From Epiperipatus broadwayi (lineage: Eukaryota; Onychophora; Udeonychophora; Euonychophora; Peripatidae), in assembly GCA_028023455.1 (NCBI GenBank), contig JAQFVV010006220.1, positions 7,607,852 to 7,671,851 on the forward strand: a stretch of 64,000 nucleotides of DNA, in the 5' to 3' direction. Position numbers and translations under genes: made by a program. Of the stretch, positions 11,401-24,914 are shown piece by piece (positions within the stretch are counted from its first letter, which is position 1; every line of letters begins with the position of its first letter). The notes under the pieces were generated by a model. It searched no databases. It was given only the letters and a program-made list of their open reading frames with translations, and was not told where the DNA came from.

Positions 11401-13684
11401 ATGTTCACATTATTATTATTTTATTGTAAATTTTTTGTTAATTAAAGTGTTTTATTAAATTTTATATTACTGATGAAGGCTCTAATTATAAATAAATTGG
11501 CTATATAAAATTTATTATTAAGTTTTTAAAAAAAATAATTTATTGGAATGGTTGTCTTAATTGAAAAACTTTTTTGTGATCATTTCATATACTCTGAATT
11601 AATACTATGAATCCTAAGCAAAAAATATTTAGTGTGTCATATAATAATAATAACCATTGTATAATCTATTCACCATTAAAATTTACTTTGAAATTATATA
11701 ATCTGTGTTTGCAATATAAAAGTGCAATTCAGTACGGTAGTGATTTAATGTAATGATTTATTCAATAAGTGCTCAGGAAAACTTCAGCATAAAATATAGA
11801 AATATAAATTTGTTTTTTGTTTTTTAATTTTTATCTCAATGGAGATTTTCATTAGAGCAATAAGAATCCAGATAATAAGATGGAAGTTATTGATAGATTT
11901 GTTGTGTTTAATACTTAAATCATGATTAGAAAAACAGAAAGTTTCAAATATTTTATTACTTGATGAACTGTGTAGAACTGTTTTATGATACTAATGTAGT
12001 CTTTTATGTACTTTACATAATGCAAATACAGTATTCTATTATTTCAAACTTTTATAAATAATCCATAGTTTTGACAGTCTACCAGTCTTTTTCAAAGCTC
12101 TAATATAGACAAAATACATAAATAAATTAGCTCTAAAAAAGATTGTTGGCCAATTGAAATTGTCAATTATTTTGGGGAGTTTTGAATAATAAACCATTGT
12201 ATTTGGATTCTGTAAAGTGCATAGAAGAGAATTTTAATATAGTTTGTTCATATTAATATTATTCTGACAATTTTAATATACCTTGTAAGTAATATATAAC
12301 ATTAATAATATAAACATATTCATAGAACAACAAGGCAAAAATATTACAATGATAATTCAAAGCCATATCTAGAAAGAATCTTTTAAATGAACTTGCAAAT
12401 AACATCCACCTCTTTTATGTCAATGCTAATTTAGTTATTAATTTTTATATAACAAATAGATTAACATTGATATAAGAAAAGGTGGTATTATTGGCAAGTT
12501 TATTTAAATGAGTCTTTGGAATATGGCTTTAAATTATTATAGTAATGTTTTTAAACTTAGTTGTTCCATGAATAGGTTTACATTAATATTAATATATATG
12601 AAGCCAATACAGAAAAGTTAGTCAAAGAAAAGAATTGATTCCATGTGATTTTTTTGAAAATATTTGTTTTAATGACATAGTTATTTGCTTATTGTTCAAA
12701 ATGAAAATTATGTCATTTATCTGTTTCTATTAAAATAATATTTGATTTGACTCACAAAAAATTATTTTATTTGTTTGTTAAAAATATGTCAAATGCAAAA
12801 ATGTTATTTTTATTCTCTGGGTAATTTAGCTGCTTCTTCTAAAGACAGTTTTTGAGTAATTTTCTCAGTTGTTGCTTGATTTTGTATCTAATATTGAGAT
12901 ATTAGATAAAGTTTAATCCTTTTTGATCAGAAGCATTTAGCTCTAGTTAAATGTTTGAATTAAATTTTTAAACACATTTATTTAATTTAGAAACTGTTTA
13001 TTTGTTCAGGTAAAATTTTTAAATCAAAAATTAATACATTTCTATCAAATTTTGTATATAACTTAGAAATCAATGGCAATGCAAGATGAGATTAAAATAT
13101 TTCAGAATGGTCCCTTCATTTATTTACTATAGATGTATTGGTGAACCAAAATTTAAATATATTGATATCAATTCAGTAAGTTTTCAGGGATGTACAAGAG
13201 AGGTGATTCTATATATTTTAAAAAAGCTTAAACTAAAAAGTGTTTTAGTAATCATTTAAAATAGAAACAAAAACAAATTTTGATTTTTTTTTTTACTATA
13301 AAAGTTTCCTTTTTAAAAACATACATGAAATTCTATTTTCTCTTGATTGTAAAATGTCTTTTTAAAATGTTTTTTTCATAATTAAAATTATATTTGAATC
13401 GATTTTTAATGTGACATGAATTTTCTTTAAAATGTACAGTAGCAAGAAAAAATGTTATTCTTTATTTTCAATAGACATAATTACGAAAAATATCTGAATA
13501 GTAAAAAATATATTTTATACTTTTACTACTGAGGGAATACTAAAAATATGACTCATTAATTTTAGTATATATAAAGCATTAATTTTATACACTATTCTTT
13601 TTGAATCTTTGTTTATTTTATGAACCTTTTTTTAAATTTTTTTTCCTATCATTCTCTTTCATAAATAGGAATAATTAGAATAAT
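8401..13684. other. AT-rich stretch, no supported gene
   Basis: I find no RT, endonuclease or transposase motif and no long ORF. The ORFs at 9913-10098 (plus) and 11137-11331 (minus) are 61 and 64 codons and match nothing I recognise. Composition is uniformly AT-rich with homopolymer runs. It may hold old decayed repeats or intron sequence. Confidence 0.5.
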
Positions 13685-14130
13685 AAAAGAAAATATGGCT
13701 GTGTTTGAAAAGGAAGGTTTTTAATAAATGTGTTTTTCCAGTTCTTATTTATGAATCTGAGACGTAAACACTTAATATAAATGCAATACAGAGACTTCAG
13801 ACCACTGAACAAAGTATGAAGAGATATATGTCAGGAGTAATAAAAAGGGATTGAAAATAAAATACATGGGTGAGAGAGAAACATGGATTACTGACATCAT
13901 TAAAAGAATTAAGAGACTGAGATGATAATAGATGGACAACTAAAATCTTAAACTGGATTAAGAGATTGTTAAAGACCTAGAAAGAGACTACATGTGAAAT
14001 GAATGAATAAAATAAAGAAGTTTGATGATGTGATGTGGAGAAAAGAAGCTAAAGATTAACAAATTGGATTAAACTCAAAGTGATCTTTATACTGCAGTGG
14101 ATCAATAATGGTTAAAAATGGCAATGATGG
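13685..14130 (+). pseudogene. 5'-truncated RTE LINE 3' fragment
   Basis: Colinear nucleotide match to the last ~450 bases of the RTE reading frame at about 61685-62150. Shared words include TGTGTTTGAAAAGG, AATACAGAGACTTCAGACCACT, ACTGACATCATT and GATGTGATGTGGAG/GGGGTGATGTGGAG, ending in a similar GATAAT/GATG-rich tail. It carries numerous stops and small indels, and is more decayed than the 59-62 kb copy, so it is an older insertion of the same or a sister family. 5' truncation is typical of target-primed reverse transcription. Confidence 0.85.
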
Positions 14131-14154
14131 TGAATTATAAAAAATATCTAAATA

Positions 14155-14425
14155 CAATGTTTTTATTTACTATGCACTAAAAAGGCAAAAAATAATTTTG
14201 TTTTCTTTAATCATAATTGGGTTTTTTATACTTAACTTGAAATAAAAGCATGGGGTGTTCAGAAATTAATTAAATAATTAATTTTTTTAATAAGTGATTG
14301 AATTAATTAATTTCTGGATCCTCCATCTTTTATTTCAAGTTAAATATAAAATTCCTAATTGTGATTGAAAAAAACAATTATTTAATAATTTTTTAAATGC
14401 TCAGTAAATAAAAATGTTTAATATA
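14155..14425. repeat. Inverted repeat, about 115-120-bp arms
   Basis: Left arm 14155-14270 and right arm about 14300-14425 are imperfect reverse complements; for example ACTTGAAATAAAAG pairs with CTTTTATTTCAAGT and TTCAGAAATTAATT pairs with AATTAATTTCTGGA. The spacer is about 30 bp. It follows the RTE fragment directly. It is MITE-like or a fold-back, and no coding content is visible. Confidence 0.75.
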
Positions 14426-14429
14426 AAAT

Positions 14430-16005
14430 ATTATTTACTGTACCGGATCATACTTCCCTGCAGAATTCTGTTCCTAATCTTGCACTGAGCATGAAGTGAT
14501 CGAGATTTAATAAGGAAAGAAACAGATACCAATTTAACCAATTGTCTGTACTTATATATATTGGTACTTTCAGCTAAACTGTTAGAAAAAGTGGATTGAG
14601 AGGACTCTGCCAATTAAATACCCCTTTAGTTGATATTTTTCTCGAATGCCCAAATGTTTAGGACCTTTGGTAAGTACACATCTTTGAAAAGTCTATTTAC
14701 AGATAGCTTTTGTGAGCCATGCCTAGAAAAGAATAAAAATGAATTGTCCCCTCTCCTAGAAGAATGTGCAATACTATATGTTCAGCGGAGCAAGAGAATA
14801 AGATTTAAAACCCTGGTAGAGTGATATCCCATGTGGCTAGCTTAGTACTCTACATCTAGGGTCTTCAATGGGTAAGTTAAATGGTTATTAAAGGTATGTG
14901 ATTAATAAGAAAAGAGTACATTTTGTCAAATAAATAATAATACGAAGACAAAACCAATTTAATATTATGATTAAACATTTATTTAATCCCAAATACCAAC
15001 CACTGTTTCATACTTAAAATGATAAAATAAAAATAATTAAATGAATTATTATCACAAACCCATATATGTATTTGATGCTTTGAAATAGATCAAATATAAA
15101 TACAATTTAAATGAATAAGAATATATATATAAATCCTTAAAGCTATTTACAATATTTCATAAAGAATGGAAGTGGTCTGAGCTTTTTACCCTGTAGAAAT
15201 TAGTTATGTCTTGTGTGATTTGATATATATTTCTCATATAAAAGATTTTCGGTTATACAGGCATACAGTTCTACTCAGGACTTTAAAACCTGTTTTATTG
15301 ATAGCAAATATAATTTATAAAAAAAAACTACTATGCTTGCATATATCTGCGCTATAAAATATTTCACAAATTTCATATTTTATATGTCAATAAGGTTGCA
15401 TTAGCTCAGATACCATAGAACACTCAACATAAGGTGCTACATCTATTGGCCTTTTATGATAGATTCTTATACATGTATATACGTGAAGCACAATTACACC
15501 CTCACTACTATTCTAAATATAAAGTTATTAGTGGGCTTGCTTATGGGAAATTTACAATAAATAAACCCTTGAGCACTCATTATAAGGTGCCACAGTGACA
15601 AAAATAACTTAAAAGGATATATGGATAAATACATTTTTGGATATGAGGTATTTACCGAATATTACAAGTGTATGCGCACATATATACACATGTATATTTA
15701 TGTATGACAATTTTCAGGAGTAACAACAAGAAGAAAAACAAATAGCAACAAAAAAAAATATCTAATTGCAACCTTTGCTGAAAATACTAGAATTTGAAAT
15801 AGAAAAATGAATTAAAAGATTTAAGTAAAAGCTGTATCATTATGCCTGTAATAACCCTAAATTCAATATATATATGCGAGAGACAACTCTCTCCTTTTTT
15901 TTTAAATGATTAATAATAAGAAGAAAAAAAAATATATTTCTAATTATCAGAAATATCAGAATGAATTAATTCAATATTAAAATATTTTTAAAAGAAACTT
16001 ATGTA
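14430..16005. other. Stretch with two short unrecognised ORFs
   Basis: A 60-codon minus ORF (14431-14613) and a 64-codon plus ORF (14630-14824) flank 14620. The second has an unusually mixed composition (FCEPCLEKNKNELSP) for this window, but I recognise neither. The remainder to 16005 is AT-rich without motifs. Confidence 0.3.
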
Positions 16006-16009
16006 GGCG

Positions 16010-16240
16010 TCTTCATCTTCTCCTGACTGGGCTTTGAGTGGGCTTAATTCAACTAGCTGTGTGGTGAGGATTTAATCTCATTTGGGCATAGGCAAAGGCA
16101 GCTTTGGTCATCATCATGGGAGGCTGGAACTGGTGTGATCACATCTTGGCAGCTTGGATAGAGAAAGGGCGGGTGCACTGGCTGGTTGTTTACCCCACGG
16201 TCATTTTACTGGAACCTCTAGTAGATTGCTTCATATTTGC
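16010..16240. other. Locally GC-rich segment of unknown nature
   Basis: About 230 bases clearly less AT-rich than the neighbourhood, with words such as GGGCGGGTGCACTGG. Neither strand has a long ORF without breaks; the 68-codon plus ORF from 16104 is unrecognised. It could be an old repeat (only one copy here), an exon relic or a regulatory element. Confidence 0.35.
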
Positions 16241-17466
16241 TATCTGCTATAATACAATAATTATTATTAAATGTTCATTCACTATCTTGAATGGTTCATT
16301 AAATCTTTAAGAAATCAAGAGTTCTTAAAAGAACTGTATAATGGATTTCTTCTTAGAAAATATCAGCAGTAGTTTAGTCCATAAATTAATCTCTAAGTGG
16401 CTAGATGAATGAAGAATTCCAGAGCCAAAGTAGTGAATGACTTGAATGCCAAAGAAAGAATGAATCCCACACCACTAACTAAAACCTATCAACCCCACTC
16501 ATACAGAACCAATATGAGTACCTCCCCTGAGAAGTATGAATCAGCCAACACTTTTAATTTAGTTTATCATTTAGATTATAAACATTCCTCTCTATTTTTC
16601 AGATTAAATTCTTCATAACAGGGTTTGATATGTTTGATTTCCATTTTGAATACTCAGACCACTTGATTACAGATATCAATTCAAAAAAAAAATTATTTTA
16701 TATACAAAAAAAGATAACAGTTTAATTATAGCATTGATTATCAAACATTTTGCTTTTGGTCAGATTTTTGCCAAAGCAATTAACATTCTTTGCTTATGGA
16801 ATAAAATTACAGTTTTTAGAAAAGTAATTAATAAAATAAAAAATATATACAAGTATGTTGGAACAATTACTTTAATTATTTATTTTACTAATATGTTCCA
16901 ACATGTGATCCATTTGTTCAATAAAGTTTGCTTTTCTCTATTTGAATTTTTCACAGAAAAGCAAAATACATAAAATGACATATATTGAAAATATACAAAA
17001 AAAAATATAATAAAAAAAAAGTACATGAGTTTATTATAGGCTTATTTATTTGTTTAGAATATTTCTGTGTCCATTAAATATTTGCTTTAGATTGGTGTGA
17101 GTGGGTGTTCTAATGCTCAGACCAAACTTACATTATTAATATAACACATTTATATATTTGTTGTGCTTAATATATACAAATTTATATATACAAATTTACA
17201 TGTCATCCTACTGTAAGGTTCTTTACAGCAGATTTTGTGTAAGACCATTTGATAATGACTGGCACAATATAATATATTATTTTAATTGATATAATCACTA
17301 AATTATTTGCTGCAGTATGAGATTTGATATACCCATGAAATTTTAATAGTAAGCTTTCTTTACATTATTTTAGTGATGAAAATTTCACAATAATTTTTTT
17401 TAAAATCAGTAATAAATCATATTCTAAATTAATCTTTCTTATTGCATTGCTAAATGTATATAATAT
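16241..17466. other. AT-rich stretch, no supported gene
   Basis: Short ORFs at 16409-16618 and 16734-16973 (plus) have no recognised motif. A small inverted repeat (TGTTGGAACA / TGTTCCAACA) occurs at about 16856-16904. Confidence 0.45.
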
Positions 17467-17527
17467 AATATTAAATCATCTATGCACTTTATTACTGTTT
17501 CACAATGCTTTAATTACCACCCTCTTT

Positions 17528-17563
17528 TACAGTTTTGATTGCTCCAACAATCTTCTTCAGAAC
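17528..17563 (-). ncRNA. Hammerhead-ribozyme-like motif, degenerate
   Basis: Minus strand: CTGAAGA (17554-17560; the variable position 7 is A), a 5-bp stem GATTG/CAATC, then AAAAC where GAAAC is expected, then TGTA. The G12-to-A change would be expected to abolish cleavage. Supported mainly by analogy with the better motifs at 49988 and 50077. Confidence 0.35.
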
Positions 17564-17717
17564 TACAACATAATACAAATATATTTAAGTAATTATATAT
17601 GTATATAATTATATGTGTATATGTATGTATATGAATTATATACGTATAATGTATATAGATATATATAAATTATATGTTCATGTATATTTATATTCATATA
17701 TCTGTATTACATTGTAG

Positions 17718-17763
17718 TTCTGAAAAAGATTGCTAGAGCAATCAAAACTGTAAAAGAGGGTGG
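17718..17763 (+). ncRNA. Hammerhead-ribozyme-like motif, degenerate (right arm)
   Basis: Mirror copy of 17528-17563 with CTGAAAA, stem GATTG/CAATC, loop CTAGAG and AAAACTGTA. The core is further damaged, since conserved G8 is A. Likely inactive. Confidence 0.3.
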
Positions 17764-17844
17764 TAATTAAAGCATTGTGAATTAGTAATAAAGTGCATGC
17801 ATGATTTAATATCATATTCTAAATTAAAACAGGCAAGACTCTCT

Positions 17845-17975
17845 ATACGTATTGCCACTCAGTGCAAGCCAGAGTAATCAATGGATATCAGAAGGCTTGT
17901 GCATCTAGTGCCTACTCATTCAATATTCCCAGACTAGTTTCTGGCTTGTAGCCTTCATCAGTGAGTTAAGAAATG
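17845..17975 (-). repeat. Family B repeat, partial copy
   Basis: Contains the GTGCAAGCCAGAGTAATCAATGG-type block of family B (17868-17885) and the hammerhead-like end at 17926-17966. It lies directly next to the 17467-17814 palindrome. Confidence 0.7.
17926..17966 (-). ncRNA. Hammerhead-like motif in family B (best copy)
   Basis: On the minus strand: CTCA, CTGATGA (17955-17961), then a short stem GGCT-ACA-AGCC, then GAAAC (17937-17941), TA, GTC (17932-17934) and TGGG. The CTCA and TGGG flanks can pair as helix I (A-T, C-G, T-G, C-G). All core bases of a hammerhead (CTGATGA, GAAA, GTC) are present. Helix III would be the palindrome ACTAGT, suggesting dimer formation. The A-A opposition at the base of helix II is a weakness. 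Confidence 0.45.
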
Positions 17976-20900
17976 GTGATTATGTGATTTTTAAATTATA
18001 AAAAAAAAAAAAAGGGATCAAAAAATTTTGTGAAATTTTCATCTGCAAGTTTATTTATTAGTAGCAATCTGTTACTAATCAAATGTAAGCTTTAAAAAAC
18101 ATTTGAATATTTATTCTTTTCACTTAATAGAGTCTTTAATTCAATTCATTCATGTTTACATTTGGATAGCAAAGATAACTGTTTTTATATTTTGGCCAGT
18201 TTTAGACAAAATTTTTCATAATGTCTAAAGTTTTTGTGTTTTCCCCATATTTTTTTTTATTACTCAATTTATAATCTGCTGCCCTACTTTCAAAATTTCT
18301 TCATCACTCATTTCTATTTTCTCTGCCATAAACATTTTCTACATCTACAAATGTAATAAGTAACTTTATTTCAATCAACTAAATAAACAAGAAATAACTT
18401 TACTTCTATCAGTCTTCTGAACAGAATTCATTTTGAATCTCTCCTAAGATTTATACTCTTTCATGCAACTCCTAACTCTACCCATTAATATATAATGTAA
18501 AAATTGTATAAACAATTGAAGTTATTAATTATTATAGTATATCTAGTTAATAAATTACTTTCCCCTCTCCTTTATATAACAATCTAATTCTCATATCTGT
18601 GCTTTTATTTAAACAATTTTATTAGCATCTACAGCTTCATTAAAACTTTCTTTTAAACCCAATTCGTCCATATTTTTACATACTTAGTACCATTTCAATT
18701 ATGCCATTGTTTTTTTTCTAAATCTAATTATTGTCCTATTTAATTTTGAATCTGTCATTTTTCATTTTCTCAGTATTATCTAATGAATTACATGTCACCA
18801 GCTCTTCATCACCCAAGTTTTTATTATAAAGTCATTGATTTTTTAAAAAAAAGTTCATTCCATATGCTCACATTATCTTTTCTCTGCATTCAATAATAAA
18901 TAACTATTTCTTTTTAATATATTATCAAAATTTTTCATAACTTTTTTTTTCTTCCTGTTAATTTCCTCTGTTAACTTTTTCTCAAGTTCACCATCCCTCC
19001 TCATCTTAATTTTATTTTTTTTAAAGCAATCTATTTATTTTCCAGCTCTTCTCCTATTTATTTTTTAAAAGCATGTTTATACTTCCTTTACCATCATTGT
19101 AATTTTTTTCAAGATAATAAATTTGCTCAATTTACACTCATCTTTATATTCTCATCCACTCTTATCAACTACTGTAATTTCTTCTGTCCACGTTTCTAGT
19201 TTTTTTGTCTACCAACACATAAATAATAGTGAAGTTTAAACTTTCCATCATACTCCTTATTCAGATTCCCAATTTTTTATTCACTTCACTCTTACACTGT
19301 TTTCAATAATGACTCATTTATATTCTTTACAGTATCAATTTGATTAATATGATTTTTCAAATCACTACTAATATTTATAATTATTCTTACCAAACATATC
19401 TTATTTGCATGTAAACTTTTCCAAATATTTTTATTCTATTCTTTCACATCATAATTGTATTCAATAGCTGAATCCATCTATTATTTCTATCCAATTTCAG
19501 TCCTATCCACAAATATTCTTTAATTTTTTCCTAAAATAAATTCCATAATAATAATTTCTATATCTCTTTTTTATTACCATCATATTTATTTATCTCCTTC
19601 CATTCACATCTCTAGTTTTTTTTTACTTTTTTTCTACTATAAAATCTCAAACTCTTTCACTTATTTATATCTCTAACCCTTTGAAGATCTATAAAGGTAA
19701 TTTTTATTTTAATATTTTTGATTCTCTTTTAAATATTCTTTTCTTATAACTATCAACCATCATTCAGTTCCCATTTATATTTTTCTCTATTTTATTTCCT
19801 TTCTTAAATATAAATATACCTTCCCCTTTCTCTAATAAATAAAATATATCCCTTTTAATTAAAATCATTTTTCAGATTAACGCATTTAAAAAAATAACAT
19901 TCCCAATTATTACACAGAGTCTACAATTTATTCTACAATTTTGTTTAAATTTATTTTACTATCAAATCTCACCCCTCTGAGATGACAATTTATTTTTTTT
20001 AAAATACATAATCTGCAATTATATTTACAAATAAAATAATTTTTCTTGTTGTTTATCAGTATCTTACATTCAGCAACACCTCTTTATACTTCAAATAGAA
20101 CATTAGTATCTTTATTGTTTTTCATATATATCCTAATAATATGAGAAACACAGTAATCACATTATATTCTTTTCCCTATCTTATTTGATGTATTTCTATT
20201 TCTATAGAGTTAGCTATTGCAAACTTGCCTTACATGATTTAGAACAGTTGCAGAGTCTGAAGTTCAGGTTTCATGATCATAGTCCATATTCTTCCTTCCA
20301 GTAATTGAATTTCTTATGAACTCTCAAAATGTAAACCATTCAAATATTTTATTGTAATCTTGAATAAACAATGGAAACTTAAATATTTTTAAATTTCAAA
20401 TTATTAGTTTGGATACAAAAAGTAATATGGCTTATAAAGGTATAAATGCAAATCCTCTTTCTCACTGATAATATACCATAATCAAAAACTAATCCAAAGA
20501 TTTAAATGTAATCAATCATTTATTATCAACTGATCACTCAAGCTTACAATATATGGCTTTGAAGTTGAGCAAATACAATAAATTACTATTTGTAATGAGG
20601 ATATCAAAAGAGTGCAGGAAAGTTTTGTAATGTTTTACCTGGCATATATTGTTAATCATGTTAGCTTCTGGATATAGTTATATATATGAAAAATCAAAGC
20701 TAGAAAATAGATGTATTACTTTCCAAGCAAATAAAAGCATTCTATAATGAGTAAATAAGTAATATCTCATTTAGTACAGACTACAGCTTGTTTCAGATTC
20801 TTTTTTAGACTAAATTAATATCATATAATTCCACAAACAATAAATCATTTAATTATATAAATAAGTTTTGTTAAAGTTGTCATTTTTTATAAGTTCAATA

Positions 20901-23900
20901 CTAAATGTTAACAAATAAAAATATATACATCAAGAGAAAGAAATTAGAGACATATTTAACATGTATATATATATATTTAAAAAAGGTTACTCAGGTTTCA
21001 ATAATAATCATTATAATGAAAGAAATAACAGAAACAATAAAAATTTATGTCAGTTAATAAAATAACTTACTGCTAAAGTATAAGAATTAGAAATATTAAT
21101 CCACTTTATTATTACTCTACTCCAAAGGCATCCACATAAACTTGATTAATTAATGGACAATGAAAAGTAATGTCAAATAAATACCTGCCTAGTTTCTGAT
21201 TATTATTTTTTATTAATGAAAAGCATTAAATTTGTATATATCTTCAGCAAACATTTTTATCCAAAATAATGATCTAAGATCCAAAATGCTAAGCATTCCA
21301 AAATCTTTACTTTAAACAAACTGCCCTTAGACTGTATCTATATATTTAGTGACTTTAGTTTCTTGCTAACTTTAAATACCTTTGCTTTGGTAAAAATGTT
21401 ATATACTAACAAAATCTAATATGGCTCATTTTATACTCAACATCTGTTTTAGGAACAGTAATCCATTCTATTCCTAGAATTGACTATTATAAGTTTGAGT
21501 ATTCAATAAACACTAGTTGGTTATGCAGATAAAATCTCAAACTAGGTTGGAAATATTGACCTTCATCAGTTAGCAGCATTAAATTTGTGTCTGCAGTTAA
21601 AAGCCACCTTTACTGTTTTGTACTACCAAGATATTTTATGCTAATTGTAAAGCATAAAAAAACATAAAAGTGGCTGTGAATGTGGGCATATAAGTCCACA
21701 ACTCCTCACTGAGATATCAAAACTAGATTAGGATTTTAATTGATACTATTATCTAGAGTCAATTAATTGTTAAAGATTACAAATAGGTGGCTTTAGAGTA
21801 AATTATCAGAGAAGATTATAGCTTTTAAACAGTAAATGTTATAAAAAGTAATTGGTATGATTTATTGCTTGGGAGTTTATAAAGAGTTTGAACATCAGAA
21901 ATGACAGAACTGGTGTCATGATTCATGGGCATTGAACTTCAGAATCCACCACTCCACTATTACACTAAACAATGAGAGGAATGCTTTGATTGCAACGTGT
22001 AAGAAGTGATTAGGATTTTTAGGATGATTCAGAAAAATATTTAAAAAATACTCTAGATTTAGGGAAAATTGTTGCGTGTATGGAGGAAGCAGGTGGTGTA
22101 TATTTTTTTCATAAAATTTATGATAATGTGATTGATTACAAAGTTTATAGTAGTAAGATGATAAAGATTTTTTGAGTGATAGTTATATTGCACTTTTAAT
22201 AAAAATTCTAATGACAATATTTAACACACATTTTAAATAATATCTTTAAACCAGAATTAGAAATCTGACTTTATCTGCCAAACACTTTATACCATTTTTT
22301 CTCATGACAAAATATTTAAAATTATATCCTTATATAATTATAATATTTATAAATATAAGTACAAAATTACTATGAACTTTAACTTTACTGTTATTGTATA
22401 TGTATTTATATTTTACAATTACCACTATCAGTTATTAATATTTCACAGCAAAGCAAGAATTTGTTTCAACTCTTCCTTTTTTATAAATAACCAGTAAATA
22501 TTTTTTTCTTACTTTTCTATCCTTTAATATCAAGTCGAAAACCACCTAATTCATATCAGTTTGTTTAAGTTTTTATAATAAGGGCAGTAATAAAAATGAG
22601 TGTTCGGACACATGTAATATGGTATAAATAATAATAAAAAAACAGATTGGATTAGTTATTTTTGAAAGTTTGGAAAGTAAAATATTATATATGTATTGTG
22701 TAAAGTGGATTGAAGAGTGTGTTACTACTGTTTGTTTATTAATATTTGAACTGAAATCCATCTATTTTATATATATTTGTATTTAATATTCTTATTATAT
22801 TTCTTTTCATAGTTTTTTGTATTACTCTTTGTGATACTTTTGTTTTATTTTTCAAATCACAGTCCAATCAATTATTGACATCAGACAAGATACTGATTAA
22901 AAACTTGACTTTTAAAGCAGAAAAGCATGTTTTATTTGCTATTCTATTTCTTTTAATATATAAAAGCATTATTTTATACATAAGTGGATGTGATTTCTTT
23001 TTAGTATCTTGTCTAATATGGCAGAATATTATTTCTCTCAATATATTCTATTATCACCCATAAATGACAAATCTGGTTTAAAATGTCTTTTTTTTTTTTT
23101 ACTATTCATACATGATAAGGCTCATGGAGAAATTATTGTTCTACTATTCTCTCTCTTTTTGTCCATGTATATATAAAATCTATTGGCAGCAATAATCAGC
23201 CCCATATCCCTAGAAATTAGAACCATGTCTGTAATAATGATTAAGTAATCATTTAGCTTATTCATTTTTAAAACATAAGTGAGCATTGAACCTAGATAAT
23301 AGCACCCACCAAACATCTGGCTATTAGTTTTTAGCAATGAAAAGTTTATGTGTTGCACTGAAATGGTTTGTTTTATTAAACAATGTATATAAGAGGCATG
23401 TTTCATTTTAGATGCAACATAAAGTGTTTTCTTAATATCTTTGAATAAATTTATTAAAAGAAACAATTATTTACTTTAGTTTACATAAGTTCTTATCATT
23501 GGATAGGAGAATATGGTGATTGAGTTGGAAATAGGTAAAAGATGCTATATTCTTGTTTAATTCGATGATAACTGATGCTCTCATTTTTTCTCCATTTTCT
23601 TTGCCTTATTGGATTCAGTGATTTAAATTGGTTCAGGGTTCTTGTGCTATTAATTGTTTCTGCAGTGTGACAGTAAATATATATTTTTATGCAACCACAT
23701 TTCCATTCTTCAATTACACACACAGCAATTTGACTCTATTCTTTTTATTTTTTGTCTTCCTATCTTTGATTTTAAGTTTTTTTAGTTAAATGGCTAACAA
23801 TGATAACAATGTTTGCGAGTTTTATGATTTGTTAGCAAAATAATTTTTTATGTAAATAAAGTAAATTATTAGAAATGTAGTTAGTAAGTTTTGCATATAA

Positions 23901-24914
23901 AAAATAATTTTTATTAATTTAATCATTATCTTGCATTTTGAAACTATTTTAAAATTATTAATTTGCTTAAAAAATCCTAAACCTTTTTTTTTACAGTCAT
24001 CCTTTTTTACCCCATTACAAAGATATTACATTTTCCAAAAAATATACATGTCTGAAAACATGAATATACTTTTTTATTTTTTTAATAAAATCTCTCTTTC
24101 ATTACATCTTTACAAGATTTATATATAATTAATCTTTCCTATCTAATTTATTCCCTATATTTTTATCCATTTCCATATTTGATCATTATGTTCATGTGAA
24201 GATAGATTAAGCCACTGATTATATATGTAATAATTAATAGTAGCATTCTTTCATGAAAGAGGGAAGGCATCTATTATTCTTATAATATCATGGAGACAAC
24301 AATTAGTGTCTTACAATAAAATATATTTTTGTAATTAATGTATACTAGAGAACAAATATAAACAAGCAAATTTCCAAAATTTTAGCACTCTCATTATATT
24401 GCAACTATCTACTACTGTATAATAGTTCAAGATAATTATACACATATTTTAGGAATAACTTTCACTCATTAAATGAGCTAGAGACTTGAAACACTTGTAT
24501 TGTCATGTCCATGTTGATAATTAAATAATTTATACCTATCACAAATGCAGCCTATTATTTGATATTTAAAACTTGTTTTCTGAAAACATATATAGTGATA
24601 GATGGTGATCTGGAACTTTTATATGCTGGTAGATAGTTATGATATAACTAATTTTGAGATAAGAATAGTTGTGTTTATAAGCTAGGGGAAATTTGCATAT
24701 ATGGAATTCTATTAATTATTAAAATATATTTGACTGCGGTACTTCAACTGTTGTTTCATGAAGAATTACAAGACTGATAAATATCTTCTCCATCTCATAT
24801 AAGAATGGGGTAAATAGAAGTGGGCAGATACCTTCATTTTTTGTTCATTCTACAATAGTTATTTATAAATACATAATGCACACACTTACATACATGTGCA
24901 TATATATATATTAA
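17976..24914. other. Long AT-rich stretch, no supported gene
   Basis: No motif-bearing ORF. 18240-20110 is strongly pyrimidine-rich on the plus strand, as antisense LINE coding sequence often is here (compare 56280-57160), but no RT or endonuclease motif could be read. 21480-21610 contains a family B-like phrase (CTTCATCAGTTAGCAGC). A 114-codon minus ORF (23122-23466) and a 75-codon one (23496-23723) match nothing I recognise. Confidence 0.4.

Larger units (their letters stand above)
17467..17814. mobile_element. Palindromic element with hammerhead-like motif in each arm
   Basis: Left arm about 17467-17578 and right arm about 17703-17814 are reverse complements with roughly 90% identity by eye; shared words include TTTAATTACCACCCTCTTTTACAG and its complement in pieces. 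The spacer is an AT-rich, internally palindromic run. Each outward-read arm contains CTGAAGA or CTGAAAA, a stem (GATTG/CAATC), then AAAAC and TGTA. These correspond to hammerhead CTGANGA, helix II and GAAAC positions with one G-to-A change. Confidence 0.6.
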
